From the NCBI GenBank assembly GCA_038203935.1, contig JBBRDM010000062.1:1-26153 (forward strand): 26,153 nucleotides of DNA, read 5' to 3'. The DNA comes from JANXSG01 sp038203935 (GTDB lineage: Bacteria > Armatimonadota > Chthonomonadetes > Chthonomonadales > Chthonomonadaceae). The notes beneath the pieces are model-generated. The model saw nothing but the letters and a program-made list of their open reading frames with translations, made no database searches and was not told the DNA's origin. This document shows positions 1-7,761 of this stretch, one piece after another. A program made the translations under genes and the position numbers. How positions within the stretch are numbered: the first letter of the stretch is position 1; each line of letters starts with the position of its first letter.

Positions 1-1
1 T

Positions 2-331
2 GACTTTATTTTTACGTCTATAGGAGAAGAGCTGGGATTCGCAGGCGCTATCTGCCTTTTGCTATTTTACGCATTATGGCTGTTTCGTGGCATGATGATC
101 ATCGCGAGTTCGGATGAGGACTATCTGGGGAAACTCATGTCTACAGGTATCGTTGCCATGTTCGGATTCCACATCATCGTAAATGTAGGAATGAATATAG
201 GCATGGTGCCGGTGGTAGGAGTTCCTTTGCTGTTGATATCTTACGGTGGGAGCAGTATGATCACCACGCTCATGGCTGTAGGTCTGATGCAGAGTATCTC
301 TCGCTATCGCCATCAGCTTCTATTCACTTAA
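2..331 (+). CDS. RodA/FtsW/SpoVE (SEDS) family protein, C-terminal part
   Basis: Partial gene: the reading frame is open from base 2 and ends in TAA at 329-331; the start lies upstream of the window. About 109 C-terminal residues are visible. They carry the SEDS-family ending: an IGEELGF-type loop, a membrane helix, then VNVGMNIGMVPVVGVPLLLISYGG and a final helix, where the VPVVGVPLP.SYGG region is the family signature. SEDS proteins are membrane peptidoglycan glycosyltransferases acting in elongation (RodA) or division (FtsW). The text around the signature (N-x-GM-x-GM-x-P) resembles RodA slightly more than FtsW, but a C-terminal fragment does not settle that. The next gene starts 28 bases downstream and could share its transcript. 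Confidence 0.9.
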   Translation, partial: DFIFTSIGEELGFAGAICLLLFYALWLFRGMMIIASSDEDYLGKLMSTGIVAMFGFHIIVNVGMNIGMVPVVGVPLLLISYGGSSMITTLMAVGLMQSISRYRHQLLFT

Positions 332-359
332 TTTTAAAGAAGACCGCTAATTTCAAGCT

Positions 360-2408
360 GTGCTGCATAGAAAGAATCCTTTGATTTCACCGCATTCAGT
401 CAATGATGATGTTGCTATACCCAGCGATGCCGCTGCTCCAGATTCCAAGCCTCAAGGGATAACCAGACGGGCACTGATCATCGGCCTGCTGTTGATTCCG
501 CTTATGTGCTTCTGGATCGAGTACACGGAGATCGTGGCAGAAGCCACCGACCTCGTAGCGATGTCGCTCATCATTGCCGTGGTATTCGCTCTATTTGTAC
601 TCATCAGCATCAATATGGTTCTGAAACGAGTATCTCCAAAGCTGGCATTCACTCAATCGGAACTGATGTTCATCTACATTATGCAGACGGTTTCGGTGGG
701 AATCTCCGGCATTGGGATGATGCAGTTCCTCTGTACTTTCTGCGGCAACATTTTTTACTACAGTACACCGGAAAATCACTGGAAGGATGCCCTGCTCCCC
801 TCTGTAAGACCCTGGCTGCTGCCGAAAGAATCGGTAACCAAAGCATTTTATGTCGGTCAGAGCAGCTTCTGGACGGCTGAACATATTCTGGGCTGGCTCT
901 CTCCCATATTGGTCTGGAGCGGATTTATTGTAGTACTGCTGTGGGTGATGCTCTGCATCAACACGCTCATTCGTAAACAGTGGATGGATCAGGAGCGGCT
1001 CAGTTTCCCTATCACGCAGCTGCCCTTGGAGATCGCAAAAGACGGCGGCGCGGAAACGATGTTCGGCAGCAAAATGATGTGGTTCGGGTTTTTGATCCCC
1101 GTTGTTTTGGAAAGCCTCGCCAGTTTGAACTATCTCTATCCTGGTGTTCCATTCCTCCCCATAAAACCAAGTGATGCCCGCCTCGATCTCACCTCTTTCT
1201 TCGCCGCCAGCCATCCGTGGGATGGCGTCGGCTACCTCGTCCTTTCGTTCTACCCTTTAGTTATCGGGCTGACCTATTTTCTGCCGCTGGACGTTGGGTT
1301 TTCACTCTGGTTTTTCTATCTCTTTACAAAAATTCAGAGCGTAGCAGCAACCGCATTAGGATATCATGATGCAGGCGCGAGCATGGCGATGTCTCGCATT
1401 CCCTATATCGGAGAACAGTCGGCAGGCGCTTTTCTTGGTGTCGCGCTTTTTGCGCTTTATGGAATGAGGCACCAGTTTGCTGCGATTTTGCGAAGCACCA
1501 TCCGCCCAATACGAAATGCACAGACTACGAAAGAGGATGCCAATGAGCCGATGCCGTATCGGCTGGCACTATTTGGTGCGTTCGGGGGATTTCTGGCGCT
1601 GACTTTTTTTGGAATGGCGCTCGGAATGTCGTGGTATATACCTGTTATCTATTTCGCACTCTATTTCCTGACTACGATCACCTTTACGCGGATTCGGGCT
1701 GAGGCGGGGCTTCCCTGGGGCTATGGGCCTCAGATGAATATGCATGAGATGATGAAATCGTCGGTAGGGACAAGGGCTTTCAGCCTCCAGAATCAGATCG
1801 GCCTGAATATGCTTCTCTGGCACGACCTCGACTTTCGTTGTAACGCCATGCCGAATCAACTGGAGGCTATCAAGATCGGGCAGTCCTCCCGCATGAACCT
1901 GCGGCACGTGGCCGCTGTCATTGTGCTGGCAACGGTGGTCGCCTGCTTCTCATCCTGGGCGGCAGTACTTACCTGCTACTACCATAACGGCGCTGCCACA
2001 GCCAAAGTGAATGGCTGGCGCACCGATGTTGGGAACACGCCCTGGCGAGCAATGAAGGACTGGATAGATACGCCGCTCAAACCGGATTTCTCGCGTCTGG
2101 AGGGAGTGGGTTTGGGATTTATCGTGACTGCGTTCCTGACAGTGATGCGGACGAGATTTACGTGGTGGCCATTCCATCCCATCGGCTACGCTGTGGCTGG
2201 CACAGATACGATGACCTGGCTCTGGTGCGCCACTCTGGTAGGCTGGGCATTAAAATCGTTAATAATTAGATACGGTGGAATGAAATCTTACAAACAGTAC
2301 ATCCCGTTCTTCATCGGACTGATCCTCGGCGACTACATCACCGGCAGCGTCTGGGCAATCTACGGTTCGATATTCAGCATACGCACCTACCGCGCATTCC
2401 CGATATAG
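360..2408 (+). CDS. Large multi-pass membrane protein, DUF6784/DUF6785 type
   Basis: A 682-residue integral membrane protein. The GTG at 360 is the first possible start after an in-frame TAA at 348-350; no strong Shine-Dalgarno is visible, and a TTG at 381 is an alternative. After a ~35-residue polar N-terminus there are roughly a dozen hydrophobic helices, e.g. around residues 38-57, 64-88 and 95-118 and a cluster at the C-terminus. A conserved-looking cytosolic stretch near residues 445-500 (RIRAEAGLPWGYGP, then a WHDLDFR segment) and the ending with FTWWPFHPIGYA and GDYITGSVWAIYG match my memory of the DUF6785/DUF6784 families of Armatimonadota and Planctomycetota, which resemble oligopeptide-transporter (OPT) folds. 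Substrate unknown; transport is an inference. It follows the SEDS gene closely, perhaps by read-through. Confidence 0.75.
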   Translation: MLHRKNPLISPHSVNDDVAIPSDAAAPDSKPQGITRRALIIGLLLIPLMCFWIEYTEIVAEATDLVAMSLIIAVVFALFVLISINMVLKRVSPKLAFTQSELMFIYIMQTVSVGISGIGMMQFLCTFCGNIFYYSTPENHWKDALLPSVRPWLLPKESVTKAFYVGQSSFWTAEHILGWLSPILVWSGFIVVLLWVMLCINTLIRKQWMDQERLSFPITQLPLEIAKDGGAETMFGSKMMWFGFLIPVVLESLASLNYLYPGVPFLPIKPSDARLDLTSFFAASHPWDGVGYLVLSFYPLVIGLTYFLPLDVGFSLWFFYLFTKIQSVAATALGYHDAGASMAMSRIPYIGEQSAGAFLGVALFALYGMRHQFAAILRSTIRPIRNAQTTKEDANEPMPYRLALFGAFGGFLALTFFGMALGMSWYIPVIYFALYFLTTITFTRIRAEAGLPWGYGPQMNMHEMMKSSVGTRAFSLQNQIGLNMLLWHDLDFRCNAMPNQLEAIKIGQSSRMNLRHVAAVIVLATVVACFSSWAAVLTCYYHNGAATAKVNGWRTDVGNTPWRAMKDWIDTPLKPDFSRLEGVGLGFIVTAFLTVMRTRFTWWPFHPIGYAVAGTDTMTWLWCATLVGWALKSLIIRYGGMKSYKQYIPFFIGLILGDYITGSVWAIYGSIFSIRTYRAFPI

Positions 2409-3100
2409 TGCATGCATAGGCAATTTATAGTGAGCGATTGCTTAGAGATTTATTCAAAAACTCCAGTGAATCGTAACTTAATCTATCTGCTCACATGAGA
2501 TTAAATTCCAGGTCTAAAAAATGTAATCTTCACAGCGCAATCACTGATTCTTGATTTATCTCATGGATATCTGCTCCGGGAATTTCTTCCACAAATCCGG
2601 TATAACCTCCCATAACCCTCTGAAATACTAAAGAGATGTGAATTCTTGTTCTAGAGCCTTCGCAAAATTACAATTATTTTCGGAACAGGTATAATAACTG
2701 ATGTTACGCAGGCGGGCAGCTTTCCAGGATCAAACTACCCATAGCTTTTAGAAGCGTTCTAATCATGCATCTTAACGAATCGGCATTACAATATAGCGTC
2801 TGAAGAAAAAAATCTTGATCTTGCCTAAGTAATCTGTGCTAATCTGTGTAATCTGTGGATAAAAAATCTGAAGTATTCCTTATTAAGATATTTAACAATC
2901 GAAGGATTTAAAAGCATTTTATCCGCAGATTACACAGATTAGCACAGATTACTTAGGCAAGAACATACAAGCGACAGCATTCCGAAAAATTTTCATATGC
3001 TTATATTGAACTGATTGGCTGCGGAACAGGTTTAATAATTTAGAATCATCATCGCTCACATTCAATGGTCATGATCAATATATAAATTTCAACATTTATG
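2409..3100. other. AT-rich intergenic region with inverted repeat
   Basis: 692 bases without a convincing gene on either strand, lying between two convergent genes. It contains the large inverted repeat at 2819-2962 and, on either side of it, an imperfect direct repeat of the word CGGAACAGGT-x-TAATAA (2681-2699 and 3022-3040, 17 of 19 identical). No T-tailed terminator was seen after the membrane-protein gene. Confidence 0.6.
2819..2962. repeat. Inverted repeat, 46-bp arms, trimeric 9-10-nt unit
   Basis: Left arm 2819-2864 and right arm 2917-2962 are reverse complements over 46 bases with one difference, which would still be a G-T wobble pair in a hairpin. The loop is 52 bases. Each arm contains three degenerate copies of AATCTGTG(t/c/g) in tandem. 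Similar 'atctgtgtaatctgtgg' words recur in intergenic DNA of several phyla (from memory). Located between convergent genes, the transcript from either side would fold into a long stem. Confidence 0.9.
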
Positions 3101-3877
3101 TTATTTCCCGCAGTATTTCCAAATTGCTTCTGGAATTTCAGGTTTTTCTTTACTTTTAGAATATGGACTTCGTGTTAAATTAAATTCCAAAAACAGATTC
3201 TTTTCTCCGTTAGATAATTCAAAACCTACGAAAACAGTAAAGTTTTTTTGCTTGTTAAATGGGAATGCTTTCTCATCGAGGTTTTCAAGAGCGTTGATAA
3301 CTGCTGATACTTCTTGCGGATCTTTGATAGTCTGATTGCCATAAATAGTTCCAATATCGACCCCTTGAATGTCTTGAATCATATATCGAATCGATCTACG
3401 TATCTGTTCAGCTCGCCTCTTGGGAAGTGAACTCACAATTAAATTATAAAATTCAGGACCATAACAACTGTCAGCTCGTAATGGATTAAAGCCAAATTTG
3501 AGCATATCCACACTATCCCACGACGTTCGCTTGAGATGGATTTCAAGAATATTCAGAGAACCTGTGGAATGAGATACTGTGGAATGAGATAATAATGAAT
3601 CCGATTTGATCCCCTCTGCATGGTTTAAGGCAACAAGGTATTTTTGTATCTCCAGCTTATCAGTGATTTGAATAGGATCTTCACCAGACACACGAAGATC
3701 TATCCCATAAAATATGAGTTTTTCTACCTGTTGACTTGTAATATTTTTAATTTTATGCCGAGTATAGTTATCTGGGACCCATAGAACGGATGGTTTAGCA
3801 TAAGCATATGAGATCGCGCATTGCAGCATTGCATACATCAACACAGATGAGACTAAATTTATCTTGATTGAATACAT
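3101..3877 (-). CDS. Secreted hypothetical protein
   Basis: 258 residues, family not recognised. The start is well supported: AGGAG lies five bases before the ATG at 3877. The N-terminus (Lys5, then a hydrophobic run to about residue 22, then AYA-K) is a plausible Sec signal peptide with cleavage after residue 27 or so, giving a periplasmic or exported protein. The body is lysine- and serine-rich, without obvious enzyme motifs; two central cysteines are not arranged as a known motif. Residues near 100 contain SHSTV-SHSTG, encoded by a perfect 15-base tandem duplication (3562-3591). Base composition is more AT-rich than the flanking metabolic genes, as in other accessory stretches of the window. 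It is probably monocistronic, with its own promoter at 3897-3924. Confidence 0.6.
   Translation of the reverse strand: MYSIKINLVSSVLMYAMLQCAISYAYAKPSVLWVPDNYTRHKIKNITSQQVEKLIFYGIDLRVSGEDPIQITDKLEIQKYLVALNHAEGIKSDSLLSHSTVSHSTGSLNILEIHLKRTSWDSVDMLKFGFNPLRADSCYGPEFYNLIVSSLPKRRAEQIRRSIRYMIQDIQGVDIGTIYGNQTIKDPQEVSAVINALENLDEKAFPFNKQKNFTVFVGFELSNGEKNLFLEFNLTRSPYSKSKEKPEIPEAIWKYCGK
3562..3591. repeat. 15-bp perfect tandem duplication inside a CDS
   Basis: The word CTGTGGAATGAGATA occurs twice back to back (3562-3576 and 3577-3591). It is in frame and adds five residues (SHSTx) to the secreted hypothetical protein, so it does not disrupt the gene. This looks like a recent slippage event. Confidence 0.9.
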
Positions 3878-3896
3878 TATATACTCCTAATTTACA

Positions 3897-3924
3897 ATTA
3901 TAATCGCTCTCATTCACTGGTCAG
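3897..3924 (-). promoter_or_regulatory. Probable promoter of the secreted hypothetical gene
   Basis: On the minus strand: -35 CTGACC (3919-3924), 16-base spacer, -10 TATAAT (3897-3902), with the expected start point about 10-15 bases before the ATG at 3877. The -35 and most of the spacer lie in a sequence that is imperfectly repeated at 3051-3076, beyond the other end of the gene. Confidence 0.45.
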
Positions 3925-3950
3925 AATCTGATCTTTGGAGCGAAAAAAAA

Positions 3951-4247
3951 CTACAATCGATTCCTTACAAATGGGCAACGAGAATCAGATTTTCCAAAAT
4001 CATTTGAGAAATATACAATGATCTCGAGTAGTTTCCATGGACCACCCGAAGCTTGATAGTCCGGATAAATTTCTTGAATATCTTTCCAGCACTCGTAAGG
4101 GTCTTTATCGAGTACTATCTGCAATTCACAATAATATAATGTACGATCTAAGTGAATCCATGTTCCATTCAATTTCCTATGCTGTTTGCAATCGTACCGT
4201 TCGCTCAGTTGCTCCTGGCCCGCCCTGACGAATAACCACTCTGGCAT
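3951..4247 (-). CDS. Small hypothetical ORF overlapping the upstream gene
   Basis: A 98-residue reading frame when started at the ATG at 4247 (the frame stays open to 4361). It overlaps the last ~70 bases of the gene at 4177-4539 in another frame, then runs alone for more than 220 bases. The unique part has a protein-like mix (LDKDPYECWKDIQEIYPDY, then PWKLLEIIVYFS), with many aromatic and acidic residues and no low-complexity. I do not recognise a family and see no strong ribosome-binding site, so it may be a translationally coupled second gene, a remnant, or chance. The upstream protein seems to end naturally, which argues against a simple frameshift joining the two. Confidence 0.35.
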   Translation of the reverse strand: MPEWLFVRAGQEQLSERYDCKQHRKLNGTWIHLDRTLYYCELQIVLDKDPYECWKDIQEIYPDYQASGGPWKLLEIIVYFSNDFGKSDSRCPFVRNRL

Positions 4248-4539
4248 TCTGACATAGAGGATATGCTCGAAGAGTTGTTTGAATTGCTCTAAATAGCGCT
4301 TCCGAATCTGGGCTATACATGAAAAGTACGGTTTCAAACTCTCCCGATTCAATGCCATCAAACTCGCCGAGAGATTGTGATTCTATTACTTCTATAAGCT
4401 GATCCTCAAGCGTAGAAGTATCGTATGCTGCATAAACATCACCCGCCAGTCCACTGGCATCGAGATATACAAGCACAGCTTGTTCATTTAACGGTGTTTC
4501 TGGCTTCTGTTTAACGAAAAGCTTGGATAAAAGGTTCAT
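4177..4539 (-). CDS. Small conserved-type hypothetical protein (120 aa)
   Basis: Start supported by AAGGAG six bases before the ATG at 4539. The protein is acidic in the middle and ends in ARVVIRQGGPGA followed by a short basic tail. The segment MYSPDSEALFRAIQTTLRAYP-LC resembles the C-terminal half of small uncharacterised proteins I associate with Planctomycetota and neighbouring phyla, whose function is unknown; this is a recollection, not a search. No signal peptide and no membrane helix, so cytoplasmic. It is followed by an overlapping ORF (3951-4247) and preceded by a long gene-poor gap. Confidence 0.6.
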   Translation of the reverse strand: MNLLSKLFVKQKPETPLNEQAVLVYLDASGLAGDVYAAYDTSTLEDQLIEVIESQSLGEFDGIESGEFETVLFMYSPDSEALFRAIQTTLRAYPLCQNARVVIRQGGPGATERTVRLQTA

Positions 4540-5225
4540 CTAATACTCCTTTGGTATTGGTCAAGCATAATAGCAGGCTAGTCCGCCTTCAATTCTTTTA
4601 TTTCGATTTGCCCCAAAATCCCACCCATAGTCTTACGTGTTTTGTACCCGATACATAAATATAAATTGTTATTTCTGGCGGCCAAAGCTGCACAAGCCGA
4701 GAAATTTCAATGCCATATTAATCTATCGCATAATCTTATGAATCAAGATACATTATAATGAGTATACCGATCATTTCACGTCTCTCAATTTGGTGTCACG
4801 GAATTTGGTATATTCGGCGAGCGTTTGCATCTAGTAGGAGAAGTATAGATGCAAGTTCGTGACGAAGTATATTTACAGACTTTTTTGATTGGATGATATC
4901 GTAAATAAGTAACAGATGACCTATATGATAAACTCATCCTGCGATCAAGATATCTTGGATATGGCACCGTTCCCCAAAATTCACGTTTTGAATATGGCAG
5001 TTAACTTGATATCGAAATTCCGTCCAGGTTGAATTCAATTTTAATTTGTAAAGAAATTCTATTTGTCGTTAATCCTATGTCCCTGCACGATAAACCCTAC
5101 GCATTCATTTGTTTGCATGGAGAAGGGGATGAGGGCAATTTCTCTTTCCTTCCTGGCACGAGGAAATCATGGAAGGGGTCAGTGGGTAACTTAGCGTACA
5201 GTCTGAAATATTCTCAATATAGCTA
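4540..5225. other. Gene-poor divergent intergenic region
   Basis: Nearly 700 bases between the minus-strand small gene and the plus-strand regulator promoter. Short ORFs on both strands (4785-4967 minus, 5029-5229 plus) lack ribosome-binding sites and protein-like composition, and I do not call them. It contains a 9-bp-arm hairpin at 4825-4854, and around 5115-5180 words such as GAGAAGGGGATGAGGGC that resemble the G-rich intergenic repeat at 7762-7935, suggesting a degraded copy. Confidence 0.55.
4825..4854. repeat. Hairpin with 9-bp arms
   Basis: TTGCATCTA (4825-4833) and TAGATGCAA (4846-4854) are exact reverse complements around a 12-base purine-rich loop. There is no T tract, and the nearest genes are several hundred bases away, so a role as terminator, operator or remnant of a small RNA cannot be chosen. 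Confidence 0.5.
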
Positions 5226-5254
5226 TTGACAAGCGGAAACTCCTGCGTTATAAT
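5226..5254 (+). promoter_or_regulatory. Consensus sigma-70-type promoter of the GntR/LacI regulator
   Basis: -35 TTGACA (5226-5231), exactly 17 bases, then -10 TATAAT (5249-5254): a perfect match to the vegetative consensus. The start point should fall near 5261, about 40 bases before the ATG of the regulator. A palindrome covers the start point. Confidence 0.9.
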
Positions 5255-5260
5255 ACGCCT

Positions 5261-5284
5261 AGTGTTATAGAGTTCTATAACACT
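5261..5284. promoter_or_regulatory. Probable autoregulatory operator over +1
   Basis: AGTGTTATAGA (5261-5271) and TCTATAACACT (5274-5284) form a perfect inverted repeat with a 2-base centre. It begins six bases after the -10 box, so a bound dimer would block initiation. The size and symmetry fit a dimeric GntR-type winged helix, and the gene immediately downstream encodes one; autorepression relieved by a sugar is the simplest inference. As RNA it could also be a 5' stem. Confidence 0.75.
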
Positions 5285-5301
5285 ATTCAAGAAATGTATT
5301 T

Positions 5302-6438
5302 ATGATCAATGAAGCCATAGACAAAACCAGCCGGCTCCCTCGATATCTCCAGGTGCGGAGTATGCTGGAAGACTCGCTCCGTCAGCGCAAATATCGTCCC
5401 GGCGAACAGATTCCCGGTGAGCGCGAGCTTGCAAAATCGATGCAGGTAAGCCAGATGACGGTCAACAAAGCCATTCAGTCGCTGGTTGAGGATGGGTTCC
5501 TGATTCGTGAGATGGGAAAAGGCACTTTCGTTGCCTCTACGTATCGACCGGGGGTTCCCGATGTCATCAAGATCGGATTTGCGATTCCAACGCCTGTAGA
5601 ATCTACACAGGTAGACCACTATCTGGCGCCGATCATTCGTGGAATGCAGCGCGAGGCGATGAACTATTCCGCTCAGCTCGTGATTGCTGAAGCGCCCAGG
5701 GATAAACTCTATGAACGCACCAAACTGCTCAACTTAGATGGTTTTATACTTACGGATGTCGTAGAGTCGAACCGCCAGGATATTCTGAAACTGGCGTCTG
5801 AACGCCACAAACTGGTACTGCTAGGAACTGCTGCACAGTCTATGCCGGTACCGTCCATCGACAGCGATAACTTTGAAGGCACTAAGTTAGGACTGCAGCA
5901 TCTTTTCGATATGGGGCACACCAGGATAGCCGGAGTATTTGCGTACGTCGACTCCAGTAACACGAAGCACCGCATCCAGGCGTATAAGGATGCTATGCAC
6001 GAGAGAAGATCTCGGTTCAATGAGAGTTATATTTTGAAATTGGGTATGGAAAACCCCACTTTTGAACCGCTGCATGAAATGGTTTTTCGGCTTTTGAAAT
6101 CTGAGAGTCCTCCAACTGCGTTTTTCTGCGGAGGATACTATCTGGCTTTAGAAACGATGCGCGCTATCAGAGAAACCGGACTGCGCATTCCCGAGGATAT
6201 ATCTGTAGTGGGTTATGATGACCCCATATCGGCGATATATCTCACTCCACCTCTCACAACGGTATTCCAGCCGCTTGAAGAGATGGGAATAGCTGCAGTA
6301 AAATTACTGCTGAACTGGATTCATAACGAGGACGATATCCCAGAAAAAATTATGCTGCCATCGAAACTCATTGTTCGAGGAACTACCGCACCACTTCCGT
6401 ATGTAACACCGGTCGAAGAGAGTTTGATGATTTACTAA
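5302..6438 (+). CDS. GntR/LacI hybrid transcriptional regulator (AraR-like architecture)
   Basis: 378 residues. Residues 12-79 form a GntR-type winged helix-turn-helix: PGEQIPGERELAKSMQVSQ leads into the recognition helix TVNKAIQSLVEDG and the wing IREMGKGTFVA. Residues about 88-366 are a LacI/periplasmic-binding-protein-like sensor domain, with the DGFILTD, GHTRIAG-, AFFCGGYYLA- and ISVVGYDDP-type segments of that family. This GntR-plus-LacI-sensor arrangement is the one found in the arabinose repressor AraR, so a sugar effector is likely, though it cannot be named. ATG at 5302 has only a weak AAGAA upstream. It has a consensus promoter and a palindrome just upstream. The prepilin gene starts 46 bases after its stop with no terminator visible, so both may be on one transcript. 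Confidence 0.9.
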   Translation: MINEAIDKTSRLPRYLQVRSMLEDSLRQRKYRPGEQIPGERELAKSMQVSQMTVNKAIQSLVEDGFLIREMGKGTFVASTYRPGVPDVIKIGFAIPTPVESTQVDHYLAPIIRGMQREAMNYSAQLVIAEAPRDKLYERTKLLNLDGFILTDVVESNRQDILKLASERHKLVLLGTAAQSMPVPSIDSDNFEGTKLGLQHLFDMGHTRIAGVFAYVDSSNTKHRIQAYKDAMHERRSRFNESYILKLGMENPTFEPLHEMVFRLLKSESPPTAFFCGGYYLALETMRAIRETGLRIPEDISVVGYDDPISAIYLTPPLTTVFQPLEEMGIAAVKLLLNWIHNEDDIPEKIMLPSKLIVRGTTAPLPYVTPVEESLMIY

Positions 6439-6484
6439 GTATTGAATTCGGACTACTAAGAGCGATCCAGGAAAGGTCAAAAAA

Positions 6485-7255
6485 ATGTCATCAAGTAAAA
6501 GAGCCAGTGGATTTACACTAATCGAGCTGCTCGTGGTAATTGCTATTATCGCAATATTAGCTGCCATACTGTTCCCAGTATTCGCTCAGGCCCGTGAAAA
6601 AGCGAGGGCTATCACCTGCATATCCAATCTGAAACAGCTTGGCATTGCAACCATGATGTATGTTCAAGACTACGACGAAACTTACTTCGTCCAGCCATTC
6701 CCTGGATCCTACACCGATCCAGCTTCCGGCGCAACCAGCTACTACAACTACTATCCAGACCTGCTGTATCCCTACGTTAAGAGCGCTCAGCTATTCAAAG
6801 AACCGGATTTTGATGGCTATCCATTCTGGATCTATACCAATTTCATCGGAGCGCCAGGCGCTCCGGCCAACCTGCAGCAGTCACCTAATGTAAAGAGCCT
6901 TGGAGATTACCATCTGGGATATGGCATTAATGAACTGCTGCTGGACGGTCCCCAGGGTGTAAGTATGGGAGCCATCTCCAGGCCAGCAGAAATTATGGTG
7001 TTTTCCGATGGGTATGAACTCTGGAACACCTACATTGGATACTGCCTTGACCAGGGCGAGGGATTCAAACCTTATGCTCTGCACAGCGACCAAAATGAGT
7101 GGTTCTACGGACCCGCTCGCCACAATGACGGTTCCAACTTTACCTTTGCGGATGGGCATGCAAAATATGCGCATGTAAACCTGACAAAAGAATCCACACT
7201 ATACTACGGATTCTTTAAGGTACTGCTCGATCCATCGGACGCTCTTTGTAAATAA
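6485..7255 (+). CDS. DUF1559-type prepilin/pseudopilin with H-x9-DG motif
   Basis: 256 residues; AGGAAAGG lies about eight bases before the ATG. The N-terminus is a type IV prepilin leader: SKRASG|FTLIE, with cleavage after Gly9 and Glu at mature position 5, followed by a ~20-residue hydrophobic helix. Then comes LFPVFAQAREKAR and CISNLKQLGIA, the hallmark of DUF1559 proteins in Armatimonadota and Planctomycetota. Near the C-terminus, H-N-DGSNFTFA-DG is the H-x9-DG motif of this family. Such proteins are thought to be exported and processed by a prepilin peptidase into a type II secretion or pilus-like apparatus; what they do is not established, and genomes encode many copies. The position between a sugar-type regulator and a secreted glycosidase suggests a role at the surface in polysaccharide use. 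Confidence 0.95.
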   Translation: MSSSKRASGFTLIELLVVIAIIAILAAILFPVFAQAREKARAITCISNLKQLGIATMMYVQDYDETYFVQPFPGSYTDPASGATSYYNYYPDLLYPYVKSAQLFKEPDFDGYPFWIYTNFIGAPGAPANLQQSPNVKSLGDYHLGYGINELLLDGPQGVSMGAISRPAEIMVFSDGYELWNTYIGYCLDQGEGFKPYALHSDQNEWFYGPARHNDGSNFTFADGHAKYAHVNLTKESTLYYGFFKVLLDPSDALCK

Positions 7256-7268
7256 GTGAGTAATAGTT

Positions 7269-7490
7269 ATGAAAAAAGAGATATCGCCTGCAATTGCGAT
7301 CGCGTCGATCAGTGTCATTGTTCTCATTGCAGGGCTGCTGCTTTGGAAAGGTACCCAGAAGAAGTTTGCCCTTCCAGATAAGCCTCCCAGCGGGCCAATG
7401 ATTCAGCCGCCAAGCCAGCAAGGCAGAATAATGCCTCGCGGAAACTTCTCCAGCGGCAGCTTGGGCACAAACTCTCAAGCAGCACATTAA
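7269..7490 (+). CDS. Small single-helix membrane protein with proline-rich tail
   Basis: 73 residues, ATG 13 bases after the prepilin stop, so surely the same operon. Residues 1-7 are polar (MKKEISP), residues 8-27 form one hydrophobic helix ending in LLLWKGTQKK, and the rest is a Pro/Gly/Gln-rich disordered tail. No enzyme motif. Small proteins of this build often follow DUF1559 prepilin genes in Armatimonadota, as I recall, so it may be an accessory to the pseudopilin. The positive-inside rule does not clearly favour one orientation, because both ends of the helix carry lysines. Confidence 0.7.
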   Translation: MKKEISPAIAIASISVIVLIAGLLLWKGTQKKFALPDKPPSGPMIQPPSQQGRIMPRGNFSSGSLGTNSQAAH

Positions 7491-7507
7491 CCGAACTGCT
7501 TTACGAC

Positions 7508-7555
7508 GATAATGAAAATCTCCCAGATCAAATGAATTGAGAGATTTTCATTATC
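7508..7555. terminator. Long hairpin after the prepilin operon
   Basis: Arms 7508-7522 and 7541-7555 are perfect reverse complements over 15 bases around an 18-base loop, starting 17 bases after the stop of the small membrane protein. It is AT-rich and is not followed by a T tract, so it is a transcript-end stem or a weak or bidirectional terminator rather than a textbook intrinsic terminator. Confidence 0.55.
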
Positions 7556-7761
7556 TGCCGTATTCGGATAATTCAAACTCTACTCTTCAAAAGAGTATCG
7601 TATAGATGTACTCAGTAGAAACCCTATTCCATCAGAAAGTGGGCCGTTTTCTCCAGTCTGGGATTTTCAACCTTAACATTGCTGAACGTTACTTTTGTAA
7701 ATTATGAGGTAATTGTAAAAGTCCAAAACCTGATGAGAATGCTCCGTTTCGACCTAGCTCA

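Noticed and set aside
591..1214. 207-residue minus-strand ORF
   Set aside because: Lies fully antisense to the well-supported membrane-protein gene, with no ribosome-binding site or recognisable protein pattern.
2819..2962. Possible CRISPR array because of the repeated AATCTGTG units
   Set aside because: Units are contiguous without unique spacers, arms are inverted, and no cas gene is present.
5029..5229. 66-residue plus-strand ORF before the regulator
   Set aside because: Covers degraded repeat-like sequence and the -35 box of the regulator promoter; no ribosome-binding site.
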